From contig NC_134025.1 in NCBI RefSeq assembly GCF_964204645.1, forward strand, positions 19,560,001 to 19,624,000: DNA of 64,000 nt. The letters are read 5' to 3'. Position numbers and translations under genes: made by a program. The notes under the pieces are model-generated. The model made no database searches. It had not been told where the DNA came from and saw nothing but the letters and a program-made list of their open reading frames with translations. Every line of letters starts with the position of its first letter. Position 1 is the first letter of the stretch. This stretch comes from Tubulanus polymorphus. Taxonomy: Eukaryota > Nemertea > Palaeonemertea > Tubulaniformes > Tubulanidae. Positions 57,301 through 64,000 of the stretch are shown here, in pieces.

Positions 57301-58569
57301 AACTGGCCCTGTCAGAATCAAGATGGCCGACTGGCAGCCATTGTTGTTCGCCAAAATCAGCACTTTTTACACATTTTTGAAGTTTTTGAGGGAAATTTTG
57401 AAGACACTTTGATCAATTACCTTGATGGTTCGTATATATTTGAACCCCCAAAGGACCCATCAGCTTAAGAAAAATTGAGTCGATCGGGCTCAAGATGGCC
57501 GTCCAAGATGGCCGTCCTATGACCTTTTTAGTGCCCAAAAATGTCAATTTTGGCCGAAATTCTGGGTCCTGTAGCTTCATACTGGTTTGCCATTTCTCGT
57601 TGCAATTTGTGATGGGTATTCTTTGGAAAGGGATGTTTTATACCTGAAACAGGTATTCTTGATCAGCCAATTATGACGCAATTGGCGGCCATCTTGTTGT
57701 CATCAGTACTCATTGGTAGGTGGGAAAAAGTTTTTCAACATTTTATTGATACCTAAGCATATTGCGTTACTACAATCAATTGGAAAGTTGTAGCCCATAA
57801 CGTGTTCTATGATTTTGGTGAGTTTTCAGGTCATTGGTTTTTGTATATGGCCACCAGGGGGCGTTGAATAATACAATAACTTAGTATTTCTATATTATAT
57901 TCGTACCTATGCATATTTTGTAACCATAATCAATTGCAAAGTTGTAGCTCATGACATCATCTATGAACGTGGTGAGTTTTAAGGACATTAGTCTTATATG
58001 GTCACCAGGGGGCGTTGAATTGTAGAATAACTTAGTATTTCCTTATTAGATTGGTACCTAGGCATATTTTGTTGCCATGATCAATTGCCAAGTTGTAATT
58101 CATGATATGTTCTATGATTATGGTGAGTTTCAAAGTCATTGGGTTTTGCATATGGTCACCAGGGGGCGTTGAATAGTAAAGCAACTCAGTATTTCCATAT
58201 TAGATTGGTAACGTGGCATATTTTGTTATCACTATCAATAACAAAATCGTAGCTGTTGAAATGTTCTATGATTGTGGTGGGTTTCAAGGTCATTGGTTTT
58301 TGTATATGGGTCCAGGGGTGTTGGATATTGAAACTGTTAGATTGTTGAGCATTTGCTACCAAATGTTGTATCTTTTGAATTTACTGGGGCTTGTTGCTCA
58401 AAAGTTGGTTATCATACAAATGCAGTTTTAACTTGCCCCTGGTAATGAATATTTGGAAATCAAATGTCCGAATTTAAATGTAAATTTATTGTAACATTTG
58501 GTTGTGTTTTATGTTTTGCAGGTTGTCGGAACAATGGATGTTCACAAGAAAATGGTAGTCGATGTATAG
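34179..58569 (+). CDS. PPP3R1: Calcineurin B regulatory subunit, complete, 6 exons
   Basis: Encodes the Ca2+-binding regulatory subunit of calcineurin, which activates the catalytic A subunit to dephosphorylate targets such as NFAT. CDS exons: 34179-34181, 38777-38816, 42415-42591, 44841-44900, 46167-46351, 58522-58569. Total 513 bp, 170 aa plus TAG, the same length as vertebrate CNB1. It has Gly2 for N-myristoylation (MGNESS) and four EF-hands with loops starting near residues 31 ([12 protein letters not shown]), 63 ([12 protein letters not shown]), 100 ([12 protein letters not shown]) and 141 ([12 protein letters not shown]). All canonical acidic positions are kept. The C-terminus is HKKMVVDV. 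Intron 5 is 12.2 kb and full of mobile elements. The gene name follows the somatic R1 type; a single invertebrate copy is equally related to R2. Confidence 0.97.
34449..34961. repeat. Inverted repeat, about 205-bp arms, in calcineurin B intron 1
   Basis: Arms 34449-34653 and 34756-34961. Both contain ACTGTCTGTCACAC, CGACGTTTTGGTCCGTAATT, CAAATTGATGCATAAT (as complement) and CAGCATACGCTCGC. The loop holds a GTGACGTCA element. No coding frame. Confidence 0.8.
35447..35560. repeat. Small foldback
   Basis: AACAGTTTTAACTGTGGAG near 35450 pairs with CTCCTCAGTTAAAACTGTT near 35540. Short MITE-like hairpin. Confidence 0.5.
35735..35817. repeat. Two adjoining near-perfect palindromes
   Basis: 35735-35775: 20-base arms (GCGACATAATCCTAGTTTAA) with one mismatch. 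35779-35817: arms containing GGCATA and AATAACATTAA. Confidence 0.75.
37037..37296. mobile_element. 260-bp MITE, 5-bp duplication GTCAG
   Basis: Ends CAGGCGCGGATCTAG and, reversed, CAGGGGCGGATCTAGA. GTCAG flanks both sides (37032-37036 and 37297-37301). Related single ends occur at about 36039, 10563, 22310 and 27080. Confidence 0.75.
37379..37495. mobile_element. Fragment of GCCAAATTTGG-rich MITE
   Basis: Shares GGGCCAAATTTGACGCGGGC, TCTTTAATTAGGCA and the end GTGATCACGGCC with the elements at 42758 and 49402. Confidence 0.45.
38777..38816 (+). CDS. PPP3R1: Calcineurin B exon 2
   Basis: Residues 2-14 (GNESSLPLEMCTN) plus one base. Acceptor CTATTTCAG, donor GTAAGT. Confidence 0.93.
39360..39390. 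repeat. (TA)n microsatellite
   Basis: About 14 TA units in calcineurin B intron 2. Confidence 0.9.
41325..41422 (+). other. Exon-like segment in calcineurin B intron 2
   Basis: Bounded by TTTCATTCCTAG and CAACAG/GTGTTG, open in one frame ([20 protein letters not shown]). 98 bp. Spliced between exons 2 and 3 it would give TAA at once and shift the frame, so if real it is a poison exon or belongs to another transcript. Confidence 0.2.
42415..42591 (+). CDS. PPP3R1: Calcineurin B exon 3 (EF1 and most of EF2)
   Basis: Residues 15-73, including loops at 31-42 and most of 63-74. Acceptor ATTTTTCAG, donor GTTGGT. Confidence 0.96.
42758..43033. mobile_element. GCCAAATTTGG-rich MITE
   Basis: Contains several GGCCAAATTTGGCCAG and GTCAAATTTGACT motifs. 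The right end, GATCGCAGCG before TATA, matches the ends of 49402-49710. Left boundary unclear. Intron 3. Confidence 0.45.
43088..43245. mobile_element. 158-bp MITE, CAGTGGAACCTCGTTA ends, TA duplication
   Basis: Inverted ends CAGTGGAACCTCGTTATAAC and, reversed, CAGTGGAACCTCGTTACAAG, each bordered by TA. This terminus is widespread in invertebrate genomes. Intron 3. Confidence 0.8.
44841..44900 (+). CDS. PPP3R1: Calcineurin B exon 4
   Basis: Residues 74-93, end of EF2 and the helix after it ([20 protein letters not shown]). Acceptor CATATTTTAG, donor GTAAGT. Confidence 0.95.
45463..46045 (+). repeat. Three degenerate tandem units of about 200 bp
   Basis: Units near 45463, 45645 and 45893 share GGCCATTTTTGGCATGTATA-like starts, ACTAGGTACAACTATT-like middles and AGTTATGCACCTGCGAT-like ends. 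Intron 4. Confidence 0.5.
46167..46351 (+). CDS. PPP3R1: Calcineurin B exon 5 (EF3 and EF4)
   Basis: Residues 94-155, loops at 100-111 and 141-152. Acceptor CATTTCAG, donor GTAAGT. Confidence 0.96.
46352..48500. other. Calcineurin B intron 5, first part
   Basis: AT-rich with no structure recognised and no frame that looks coding. Confidence 0.5.
48840..48891. repeat. (TACA/TACG)n microsatellite
   Basis: About 13 tetranucleotide units, mixed TACG then TACA. Confidence 0.85.
49402..49710. mobile_element. 309-bp MITE with TATA borders
   Basis: Ends AGCCGCGATCATATGG and, reversed, GCCGCAATCACACGAG; TATA on both sides. Internal GGGCCAAATTTGGC motifs. Confidence 0.65.
49889..50062. mobile_element. 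CAGTGGAACC-type MITE, partial
   Basis: GCAGTGGAACCTTGGTACAG at the left and CCGAGTTCGTTGTAATG at the right; related to 43088-43245 and 21233-21587. Confidence 0.55.
51058..51814 (+). mobile_element. Harbinger-like element remnant with MADF coding piece
   Basis: CTTAAAGGCTGGC at the left and, reversed, CTTAAGGCTACTG at the right, compatible with a TTA duplication. Inside are many GCGACGG/CCGAC-type motifs and a short frame at 51451-51576 (below). Confidence 0.45.
51451..51576 (+). pseudogene. MADF/Myb-SANT-like DNA-binding domain, truncated
   Basis: ATG frame of 41 codons: [20 protein letters not shown], then [12 protein letters not shown]. The W-x-E, LVELW and P-x-L-x-DV spacing is that of MADF domains, which PIF/Harbinger elements carry as their second protein. 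Stops at TAA before the third helix, so only the first part of the domain remains. Confidence 0.5.
51815..52840. other. No gene recognised
   Basis: A frame ending at 52011 ([20 protein letters not shown]) is open for about 60 codons but I do not recognise it. The rest has no frame. Confidence 0.35.
52849..55364 (-). mobile_element. piggyBac DNA transposon, 2.5 kb
   Basis: Exact 18-bp inverted ends, TCCCATATATGGAACACC at 52849-52866 and its complement at 55347-55364, enclose a piggyBac transposase. A subterminal GGAACACCGGGCA-type motif is at 52859, with related copies near 54990 and 55268. No TTAA flank touches these ends, so the true ends may lie slightly outside or be altered. It lies antisense in calcineurin B intron 5. 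Confidence 0.8.
53041..54789 (-). CDS. piggyBac transposase, near full length
   Basis: 582 open codons ending YHIK-stop at 53041. A very acidic N-terminus (Asp/Ser/Glu-rich, about residues 8-60) precedes the DDE_Tnp_1_7 core. The three catalytic aspartates can be placed in [21 protein letters not shown] and [11 protein letters not shown]-terminal cysteine-rich domain (CVVC, CEKC, LCF, NC, YH) is present, as in active family members that bind the ends. The frame has no ATG at its start: it opens at TTG (54789), and an ATG at 54818 is out of frame with a stop between. A small indel or an upstream exon may explain this. No internal stop or frameshift elsewhere. Confidence 0.9.
   Translation of the reverse strand: MVQVLDVIDDDDSDFGNDPESDDDDGWGSDDDYDGNAGESDIDSDDGDEDADGESDDDVPLAQLAGVSQVVSRTKTDCKWVKKKFTPPVINFTGPAVEPICRGVELETPLWYFSQFITRDMLDLIVENTNLYSAQVLGPDKSVNTNYKEIELFLGIYLRMGLIQLRSVRMYWEVNLRIPFIADVMPRNRFETLQRYLHFVNNEAVTDDMKKNKVWKLQPFIDKFRQQCLLVTPEQYQCVDEQMISYKGKFSGIRQYIRGKPHPWGFKMWARCGSDGFLHDFEMYQGKNSAEQRVDSLGTHIVFKLCQSLADNCGYIVFADNLFTSLQLLLKLVQRGIYYVGTVRANRVSGCPLKTDNQLKTRGEYDYYVENKENVVCCRWKDTKAVTLMSTYVGPEPLDKCKRWDKTAKAYKEISRPFMVKEYNNHMGGVDMLDAYLAKCKFRMRTKRWYTILFWNYVSIACINAWLLYKRDANLLGTPSKIKLRVFQTQVAKALVTCGMAKRRGRPSDAAGSPSQYVPPKMIRVLPDVDSRYDQVAHWPVKADKRARCVVCSSKTDTRCEKCEVLLCFTENRNCYRAYHIK
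55367..55714. other. Short spacer in calcineurin B intron 5
   Basis: No feature beyond an 80-codon frame that is unlikely to be coding. Confidence 0.4.
55715..56540 (+). mobile_element. HINE-like element, copy D
   Basis: 5'-truncated. Enters at GTTTTGAAGAGGCTTCAAGG, then the shared body, then two tandem units of about 155 bp. CTCF-like sites lie at 56324-56342 and 56478-56495 (the second has one G fewer). Confidence 0.7.
57115..58345 (+). mobile_element. HINE-like element, copy E (most complete 5' end)
   Basis: Starts TAGCCCACTTGGGACTTTCA and GCGGGCTATTGCG, then GTCCGTCC repeats, the shared body (57220-57730), and about four to five tandem units of roughly 150 bp. CTCF-like sites lie at 57848-57866, 57999-58017 and 58153-58171, with a decayed one near 58305. 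Ends without a clear CTAG terminus, just before calcineurin B exon 6. Confidence 0.7.
58522..58569 (+). CDS. PPP3R1: Calcineurin B exon 6 (stop)
   Basis: Residues 156-170 ([15 protein letters not shown]) and TAG at 58567-58569. Acceptor TTTTGCAG, 12.2 kb after exon 5. Confidence 0.95.
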   Translation, partial: VVGTMDVHKKMVVDV

Positions 58570-60300
58570 CCACATATCAAATTTTGCATCATCTTACTTA
58601 AAAGATTTTACCCTGTTTTCGTTTTAAAAACTGTTCATATGGACATGCGTAGCCTGCCCTCAGGGATTAATTGCCGTCATTGGATGATATCTACTACAAG
58701 GGGAATGCATGCATGTGTAAAAAGGCTGCATACCTGATGGATATTATGCATGTATTGGAAACGTGTTCCCACCTGAATGTACCGATGTTAAATCGTATCC
58801 GGTTGCGCCTCACGCATCCAGTGCCTCCTCGTTTTCAGTGGAGAAATGGCAGCAAAATGAATCACTACATGTATGGTCATCTTGTATTACAAACTTATCT
58901 GAAAGAATGAACTGCTTACTATGTATTGGAAACAAGGATCCATGGAAAAAGACCCCTTTCTACGCTTAACATGTGAATAGTCTATTGAAAACGTGCACAA
59001 CTTGCTGTGGAAATCAAAGCCATACCAGTCAACTCTTCAAACTGATTTATAAACCTAGTTATTCATTAATTGATTTGCAGTTAGCTTTTTTGAATATAGG
59101 CAGGTTTTGATTGTTCTCAACTGATTCTGGAATACTTCTAGTGTGTTCATTTCAACCAATGACCATTTCTGTGTATAGTCAATGACCAGTGTGTATTCCA
59201 TTTCCATCAACTGTATTTGAGAATTATTTCTAATCCAGAAAAAGTTCAATTGAAACCTTCCATAGGCTATGGTGCTAGCTACATACAATCCCACTTTAGT
59301 TTGAAGTTTCATTTGAATATTTACTTGAAAACAAAAGTGATATGTTAGTCCTTCTATGGCCCTGTTCTTAGCCGGTTGAATGATAGAAATAGATGTACTG
59401 GGTCAAGTTTCACAAAAAAAATTCAGCTTAGTTTGAATAACTGGATAATGTTAGTAAATAGTACAGTCAACCACGCACAATTCCAATCACCTGGGACCGA
59501 GTAAATTTATCTGGATTTGAAGAGATCCGGATTACAACTGTAACTACACAAATGGGTAATTCTTAATCTTGTTGTTGCACTCTGTAGACTCGCAAAGTGG
59601 ACAGGTTTGAGAACATGGGTGCAAATTACCAACAGCAATTCAAAATCAAAAGTGAGAAGTGTGTAGCCACAATTATTGTAGCTTCACAATAATCGAATGA
59701 ATTACTGAAATGGTTGTTAAATTTGATAATCATATTGATAGTATGGTAATATTATGGGGCTCTAGTTCATTTTCCCAAACGGTCGGAACTTCTAATTTTC
59801 TCAACGAAGCCTCAAAGTCCATTAACCTGTCGTTGATAATTTTGTTAATTATTGTTTTTAACGTGGTTTGTCAAGAGTTGGCTGGTCAGGTGCAATAAGT
59901 ATGATATTGGTTATTATTGACTACTGGGTATACTGTTATTGAAGACATTGACAATTGTTGTAATTTTTTTTTTACAAAGGTTCATATTGTGTATAAAAAC
60001 ATCATACCTATGTACATTAAGGTAGAACATGTTCAGTGAACTCTACCTACTGGTGAAATTATAGGGTTTGAAAAGTTGATGAGATATTGTGTAAAGAGAG
60101 CCGTTTGGAATTTTTTTGTTCTAAAAGGAACAAATTATTGAAACCAGGACAAATGTTAACGGTGCAAAGAAATACCCTGTTTCCCGACCATTCATATTTA
60201 GAAGTTACTATAGCAAGTAGAATTTTTATCAACTTTTTTATAGAAGAGATTCTATTTTAAAAACATCCCTGGTCATTTTTAAAGTAATGGGGTAGACCAT
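58570..60300 (+). other. PPP3R1: Calcineurin B 3' UTR and flank
   Basis: Follows the stop codon. No coding frame of note. The mRNA end is unknown; an AATAAA near 62364 and others are possible signals. A CAGTCAACCACGCACAATT sequence near 59463 resembles a terminus of the CAGTGGAACC family. Confidence 0.4.
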
Positions 60301-60304
60301 TTTC

Positions 60305-61080
60305 AACTCACATGGGACTGAAGTCTCAGCGGGCTATTGCATTCACTTTTTGGTCGTCGGGCATCCATTCGTTCATAGATAAGATCCAGTTATTTTGGAA
60401 TGTTTTTAAGACGCTTCAATGGATTGTCTTGATATTTGGTCTTTACCTGTATCTACCCTAGACACAGCTGCAGCCCAAAAACGGACAAGATCAAGATGGC
60501 TGAATGGCAGCCATTGTAATTCACCGAATTCGGCACTTTTGATGTATTTTTGAAGTTTTCAAGTGAACTTAAAGCCCCGAACACACTATGCGATTTTCAT
60601 AAATTGGCAGCGAATTTCGCAGCGAATTTATTGCACAGAGCGGAGCAGACACACCTATGGGATAAGCTGTTAGCGACCTCATGCGGAGTTCGTGGTCATG
60701 TGATCAAACAGATTGCAGCGTCCGGGAAACTTAAAATTGTTGTTTTTGCTGGTCATTGATTGGTTCGATTTCAAGTGGTTCGCGGCGAAATTCGTATCTC
60801 ACGGTCACACTGCGCGAAAATATTCGCTGCGATAAAGATTTTCGCATGCGACGGATCGCACGCGAAAATCGCCTGCAGCCGACCGAACACACTATGAGAA
60901 TTTTGCTGCGAAATCTGAAATTGCAGAGGCTGTGCGAATAAAATCGCATAGTGTGTTCGGGCCTCAAGGAAAATTGGGTCGATCAGAAACAAGGTGGTTG
61001 TTCTGTTAGATTTTTTCCGCCTAGAAAGGTCATTTCAGCCTGAATTCAGAAACTCTGTAGCTTGCTAATAGGTTCTAGTG
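60305..61080 (+). mobile_element. HINE-like element, copy F, with nested MITE
   Basis: Has the family start (GGGACTGAAGTCTCAGCGGG) and body. It is split by the MITE at 60573-60963 and then resumes with AAAATTGGGTCGATCAG. No tandem units remain. Confidence 0.65.
60573..60963. mobile_element. 391-bp MITE, AGCCCCGAACACACTATGCG ends
   Basis: Inverted ends AGCCCCGAACACACTATGCG and, reversed, GGCCCGAACACACTATGCG. TTAA (60569-60572) at the left, TCAA (60964-60967) at the right, a TTAA duplication with one change. Same family as 10741-10939. Confidence 0.75.
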
Positions 61081-61084
61081 ACCT

Positions 61085-62830
61085 TGCGGGCTGCAGCTTA
61101 CAGTGTGCAGGTAACACTTCAAAGGCCGTCCCGTTGTGAGGTTAAATGACTAATGCAGAAAACCAAGATCTGAACGACTGACTAACTTGTCTTAAATCAC
61201 CAACATCAGCAAGCCATTAAGAACTTCTCTCCTAGTTTTTTTTTTCATTTGGTTATATTGATGGTGACGTACAAGGGTTTGGCTTGGACAAAGAAGAAGG
61301 GTATTTCTTTGCACGGCCTTAGAACATGATCGGTACTGAGTATGGCAGATTTTACAGTAGCTATACTCTAGATTTTGACTGGGTTGATATGATGAAAGCA
61401 TAAATTTGATGACGCAATGAATTTCTTACATTCAAAGATTTTGAAAAAACTTGTTACTGTTCAGTAAGTTAGTAATTGTTGGAGTTGACATTTCGATGAT
61501 TGAAATTTTGTATGTATTGTTGGAGCCTATCTAGTCGGAAATTAAATGCGATTTGTCATGTTTTATTGCAGAAGTATGCCTCCATCAAAAGGTTTCTTTT
61601 CGTACCTATTTGACAAAAACCACTTAAGGATAAAAGTATTAGGTCTAGTAATTATTTCTGAAATCAACGCGTGTGAGTTATTGTAAGAATCTCAAACAAG
61701 GCTGAAGATTAGTGTCATTGAACTAACTGAAACTGCAGTGCTATTGTATAATGCCATCTATATCTTATTGGTTACTGGTTCATCAGTCTATTTATCAACA
61801 CTTGATCTGCGAAACTCAGTGGTCATTTCATTGTCAAGACTAGATTATTAGTAGTTCAACAGTCAAGACACTTAACCAATTCCATAGTTAGGATTTGACC
61901 CTAGCATTAACTTATTCAAAAGGAACCAATTTTAACTCCGTATTGAATCTAACTAAAAGCTGTCAAACTGGGCACAGGCTTTTTGTCCTATAATAATAAG
62001 GAAATTAAAGACTGTTCACATGAGTGTGGAACTGCGCATTATTAGAATTCCTAGAAGGTAGATTGTGACCGGTAACTACAAGTTGAAAACAGCATCTTTC
62101 AATTCGGTATAGGACTATAAATATTTTACAAAGTAACTTAAGATCAGTATGTACAAGATACAAGTCAGTTCGTTATAATAGAAATAATACTGTAGCAGTC
62201 TAAAGTGTTATGATTTTGAAATTCTGCATGTAATAATCAGTACGCATCAATAGTCTATTTCAGCTATCATACTGTTTATCTTTTAAGATAACGATGTAAC
62301 ATTTTCTCTCTTTGAAACAATGACTAATCAGAAATATACGCTCATATAAACATGTACATGTAGAATAAATTTGACAAGTGGTCGTAGTTCCACCTTGAGT
62401 AAGATTGCATGGTAGATGAATATGTGTAAATAATAGATTGTTGTAATTTCAAGATTTAACTTATTGTTGTTCACTGAATAATAGTTTTGTTCCATTTTTT
62501 CCCCTTTTTTTTTTGTTAAAAGTAATATCTAATGATGAAGTTGGCATGTGAGTATAAAGGCGTTTCAGTGTGCATCTTAGTCCAAGTCAAAGATATTATC
62601 ACCACCAACTAGTTCATTTTGATTCAATTAAGCAAACTTCGGTCATTGAGTCTTAAATGATGGGGCAAACAGAACAGTTAAGAACGAATTTTACTTAACA
62701 TATTAGAAGTACACTCATATTTCTTGTGCTCATTGAGTGAATTATGGCTTCATATTGTGCCTTGTTTGTTTTTTCATTTTTTTCTATTATTGACATTATG
62801 TTGTTGTTATATTTAGATATAGAATATACA
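61085..62830. other. No gene seen
   Basis: AT-rich, short frames only. Contains AATAAA at 62364-62369. Confidence 0.45.
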
Positions 62831-62838
62831 TGTATTAA

Positions 62839-63429
62839 CCCTTTCGCTACGTGTGACGTTTTGGAAACGTCATATGGAGTGACACGTGCTGTGCGTATGA
62901 CGTTGTAGAAACGTCATGCACCTATTGATTTATAACTCGAACGCGTACACAGCAAACAGTATGGAAACGCATGTAAGACAAGATAGTTAGCTTTCTAAAC
63001 AACAGATGGCGAAAATGCGTCAGTAGTTGGTGCTGTCAGCCTGTTGAGCACATGGTAATTTGCGCGGGATTGAGATGGCTGCTCGAAAGAAAGTTTTCAG
63101 TGCTAATCAAGTTTAAGGCAAGATTTACGCCGACGACGACAGTGAAGATGACGATTTAGATGACGGGGGTGATTTCGGACTGGGCGGAGACGACTCTTGG
63201 GACGAACTGAAAAAAAAAAATTTCTAACCCATCCTGACCCCCCCCCCAACACGCCCCCCCCCCTACAGAAAAGGCTGTTGGTATGATTTTTTACTGATTT
63301 TCACTAAATAACATCATAATCTTCGATAAAAACGCGAAAAATCGGGGTTAAAAACAATTTGAAAAAAATCGAATTTTTCGGAAAATACCTTACGTACGGG
63401 GCGGTGCAAGCGTGTACGTAGCGAAAGGG
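62839..63429 (+). mobile_element. 591-bp piggyBac-derived MITE
   Basis: TTAA at 62835-62838 and 63430-63433. Inverted ends CCCTTTCGCTACG and complement. Inside, an ATG at 63075 starts MAARKKVFSANQ, then a stop, then an acidic stretch (DDDSEDDDLDDGGD, GGDDSWDEL). This looks like the beginning of a piggyBac transposase gene, followed by A and C runs, so it is an internally deleted derivative. It lacks the catalytic domain. Confidence 0.8.
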
Positions 63430-63527
63430 TTAATACATATTAATTTTACGCATAACTAGGATGAATGATGCTATGATTCATACAGTTAAAGCCTACACGT
63501 TTCTTTATTCCACAAACTCTTGGTCGT

Positions 63528-64000
63528 TTTAGCCCACTTGGGACTTAAATCCCAGCTAGCTATTGTGGTCACTTTTTGTTCGTCCATTCAGTTATTTTGG
63601 GAAGTACTGAAAATACTTCAATGCATTGTCTTGATATTTGGTTTATACATGTATCTACCCTGGACATATCTGCAGCCCAAAAATCAGGATGGCTGACTGG
63701 TGGCCATTGTTGTTCACCAAAATAAGTTTTTACCCAAAATGCTTCAATCAATTATCTTGATCTTTTATATATATTGGTATCCACAGGGCCCATCAGCACA
63801 AAAAATAAGGGTGATCGGTCAGGGTGATGGCCATCCAGGTTGATTTTTTACCTGAATTAGGCGGCCTGTAGCTTTCTAATGGGTTGCTATTTTTTCATTG
63901 AAATGAATGATTGGTAAACTGTGCGAAGGTATTATTAACCTGTCAGATGCATATTTTATCAGTCAATTGCCATGCAATAAACAGCCATGTTGGTGTTATT
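63528..64000 (+). mobile_element. HINE-like element, copy G, cut by window edge
   Basis: Begins TTTTAGCCCACTTGGGACTT and follows the family body to the end of the window. Confidence 0.65.

Noticed and set aside
57169-57468. 99-codon open frame
   Set aside because: It lies in the shared body of the HINE-like family; sister copies have stops and shifts in that frame, and composition is not protein-like.
62364-62369. Poly(A) signal of calcineurin B
   Set aside because: AATAAA is present but 3.8 kb after the stop with repeats between; no way to tell from sequence that it is used.
1-64000. CRISPR arrays, bacterial operons, riboswitches
   Set aside because: The sequence is eukaryotic; the repeats seen are transposon ends and tandem units without spacer structure.

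Overview
The window is animal nuclear DNA: two multi-exon housekeeping genes with GT-AG introns sit in an AT-rich, transposon-dense background. The organism is probably a marine invertebrate, judging from complete but diverged copies of eEF1G and calcineurin B, a half-tRNA-primed Ty1/copia element, BEL/Pao, piggyBac, many MITEs and tandem-repeat-cored elements. I cannot name the species. Layout: 0-5.5 kb is a decayed BEL/Pao retrotransposon (+ strand), interrupted in gag by a 1.1 kb interspersed element. 6.4-9.4 kb holds two exons of a minus-strand zinc-finger/AT-hook gene with repeat copies between and beside them. 11.8-16.8 kb is a complete Ty1/copia provirus (minus strand) with 234-bp LTRs and a 5-bp target duplication. 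17-21 kb has no gene but carries a degenerate telomere-like array, a 70-bp tandem array and short palindromes. 21.8-33.6 kb (minus) is a complete 11-exon eEF1G gene (414 aa). 34.2-58.6 kb (plus) is a complete 6-exon calcineurin B gene, PPP3R1-type (170 aa). The two genes are head to head with 530 bp between start codons. The last 5.4 kb is the calcineurin B 3' flank with repeats and a 591-bp piggyBac MITE. The two genes do unrelated jobs: eEF1G is the structural and GST-like subunit of the translation elongation exchange complex, and calcineurin B is the Ca2+-binding regulatory subunit of the calcineurin phosphatase. They appear to share a short divergent promoter region. Long inverted-repeat elements (about 1.19 kb and about 0.5 kb) lie in intron 2 of one and intron 1 of the other. 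Intron 5 of the calcineurin B gene (12.2 kb) contains a near-intact antisense piggyBac transposase and tandem-repeat elements whose units match the CTCF consensus closely. That repeat family, with Helentron/HINE-like architecture, is the most unusual signal here. All product calls come from reading translations and splice signals by eye; no database search or alignment was run.
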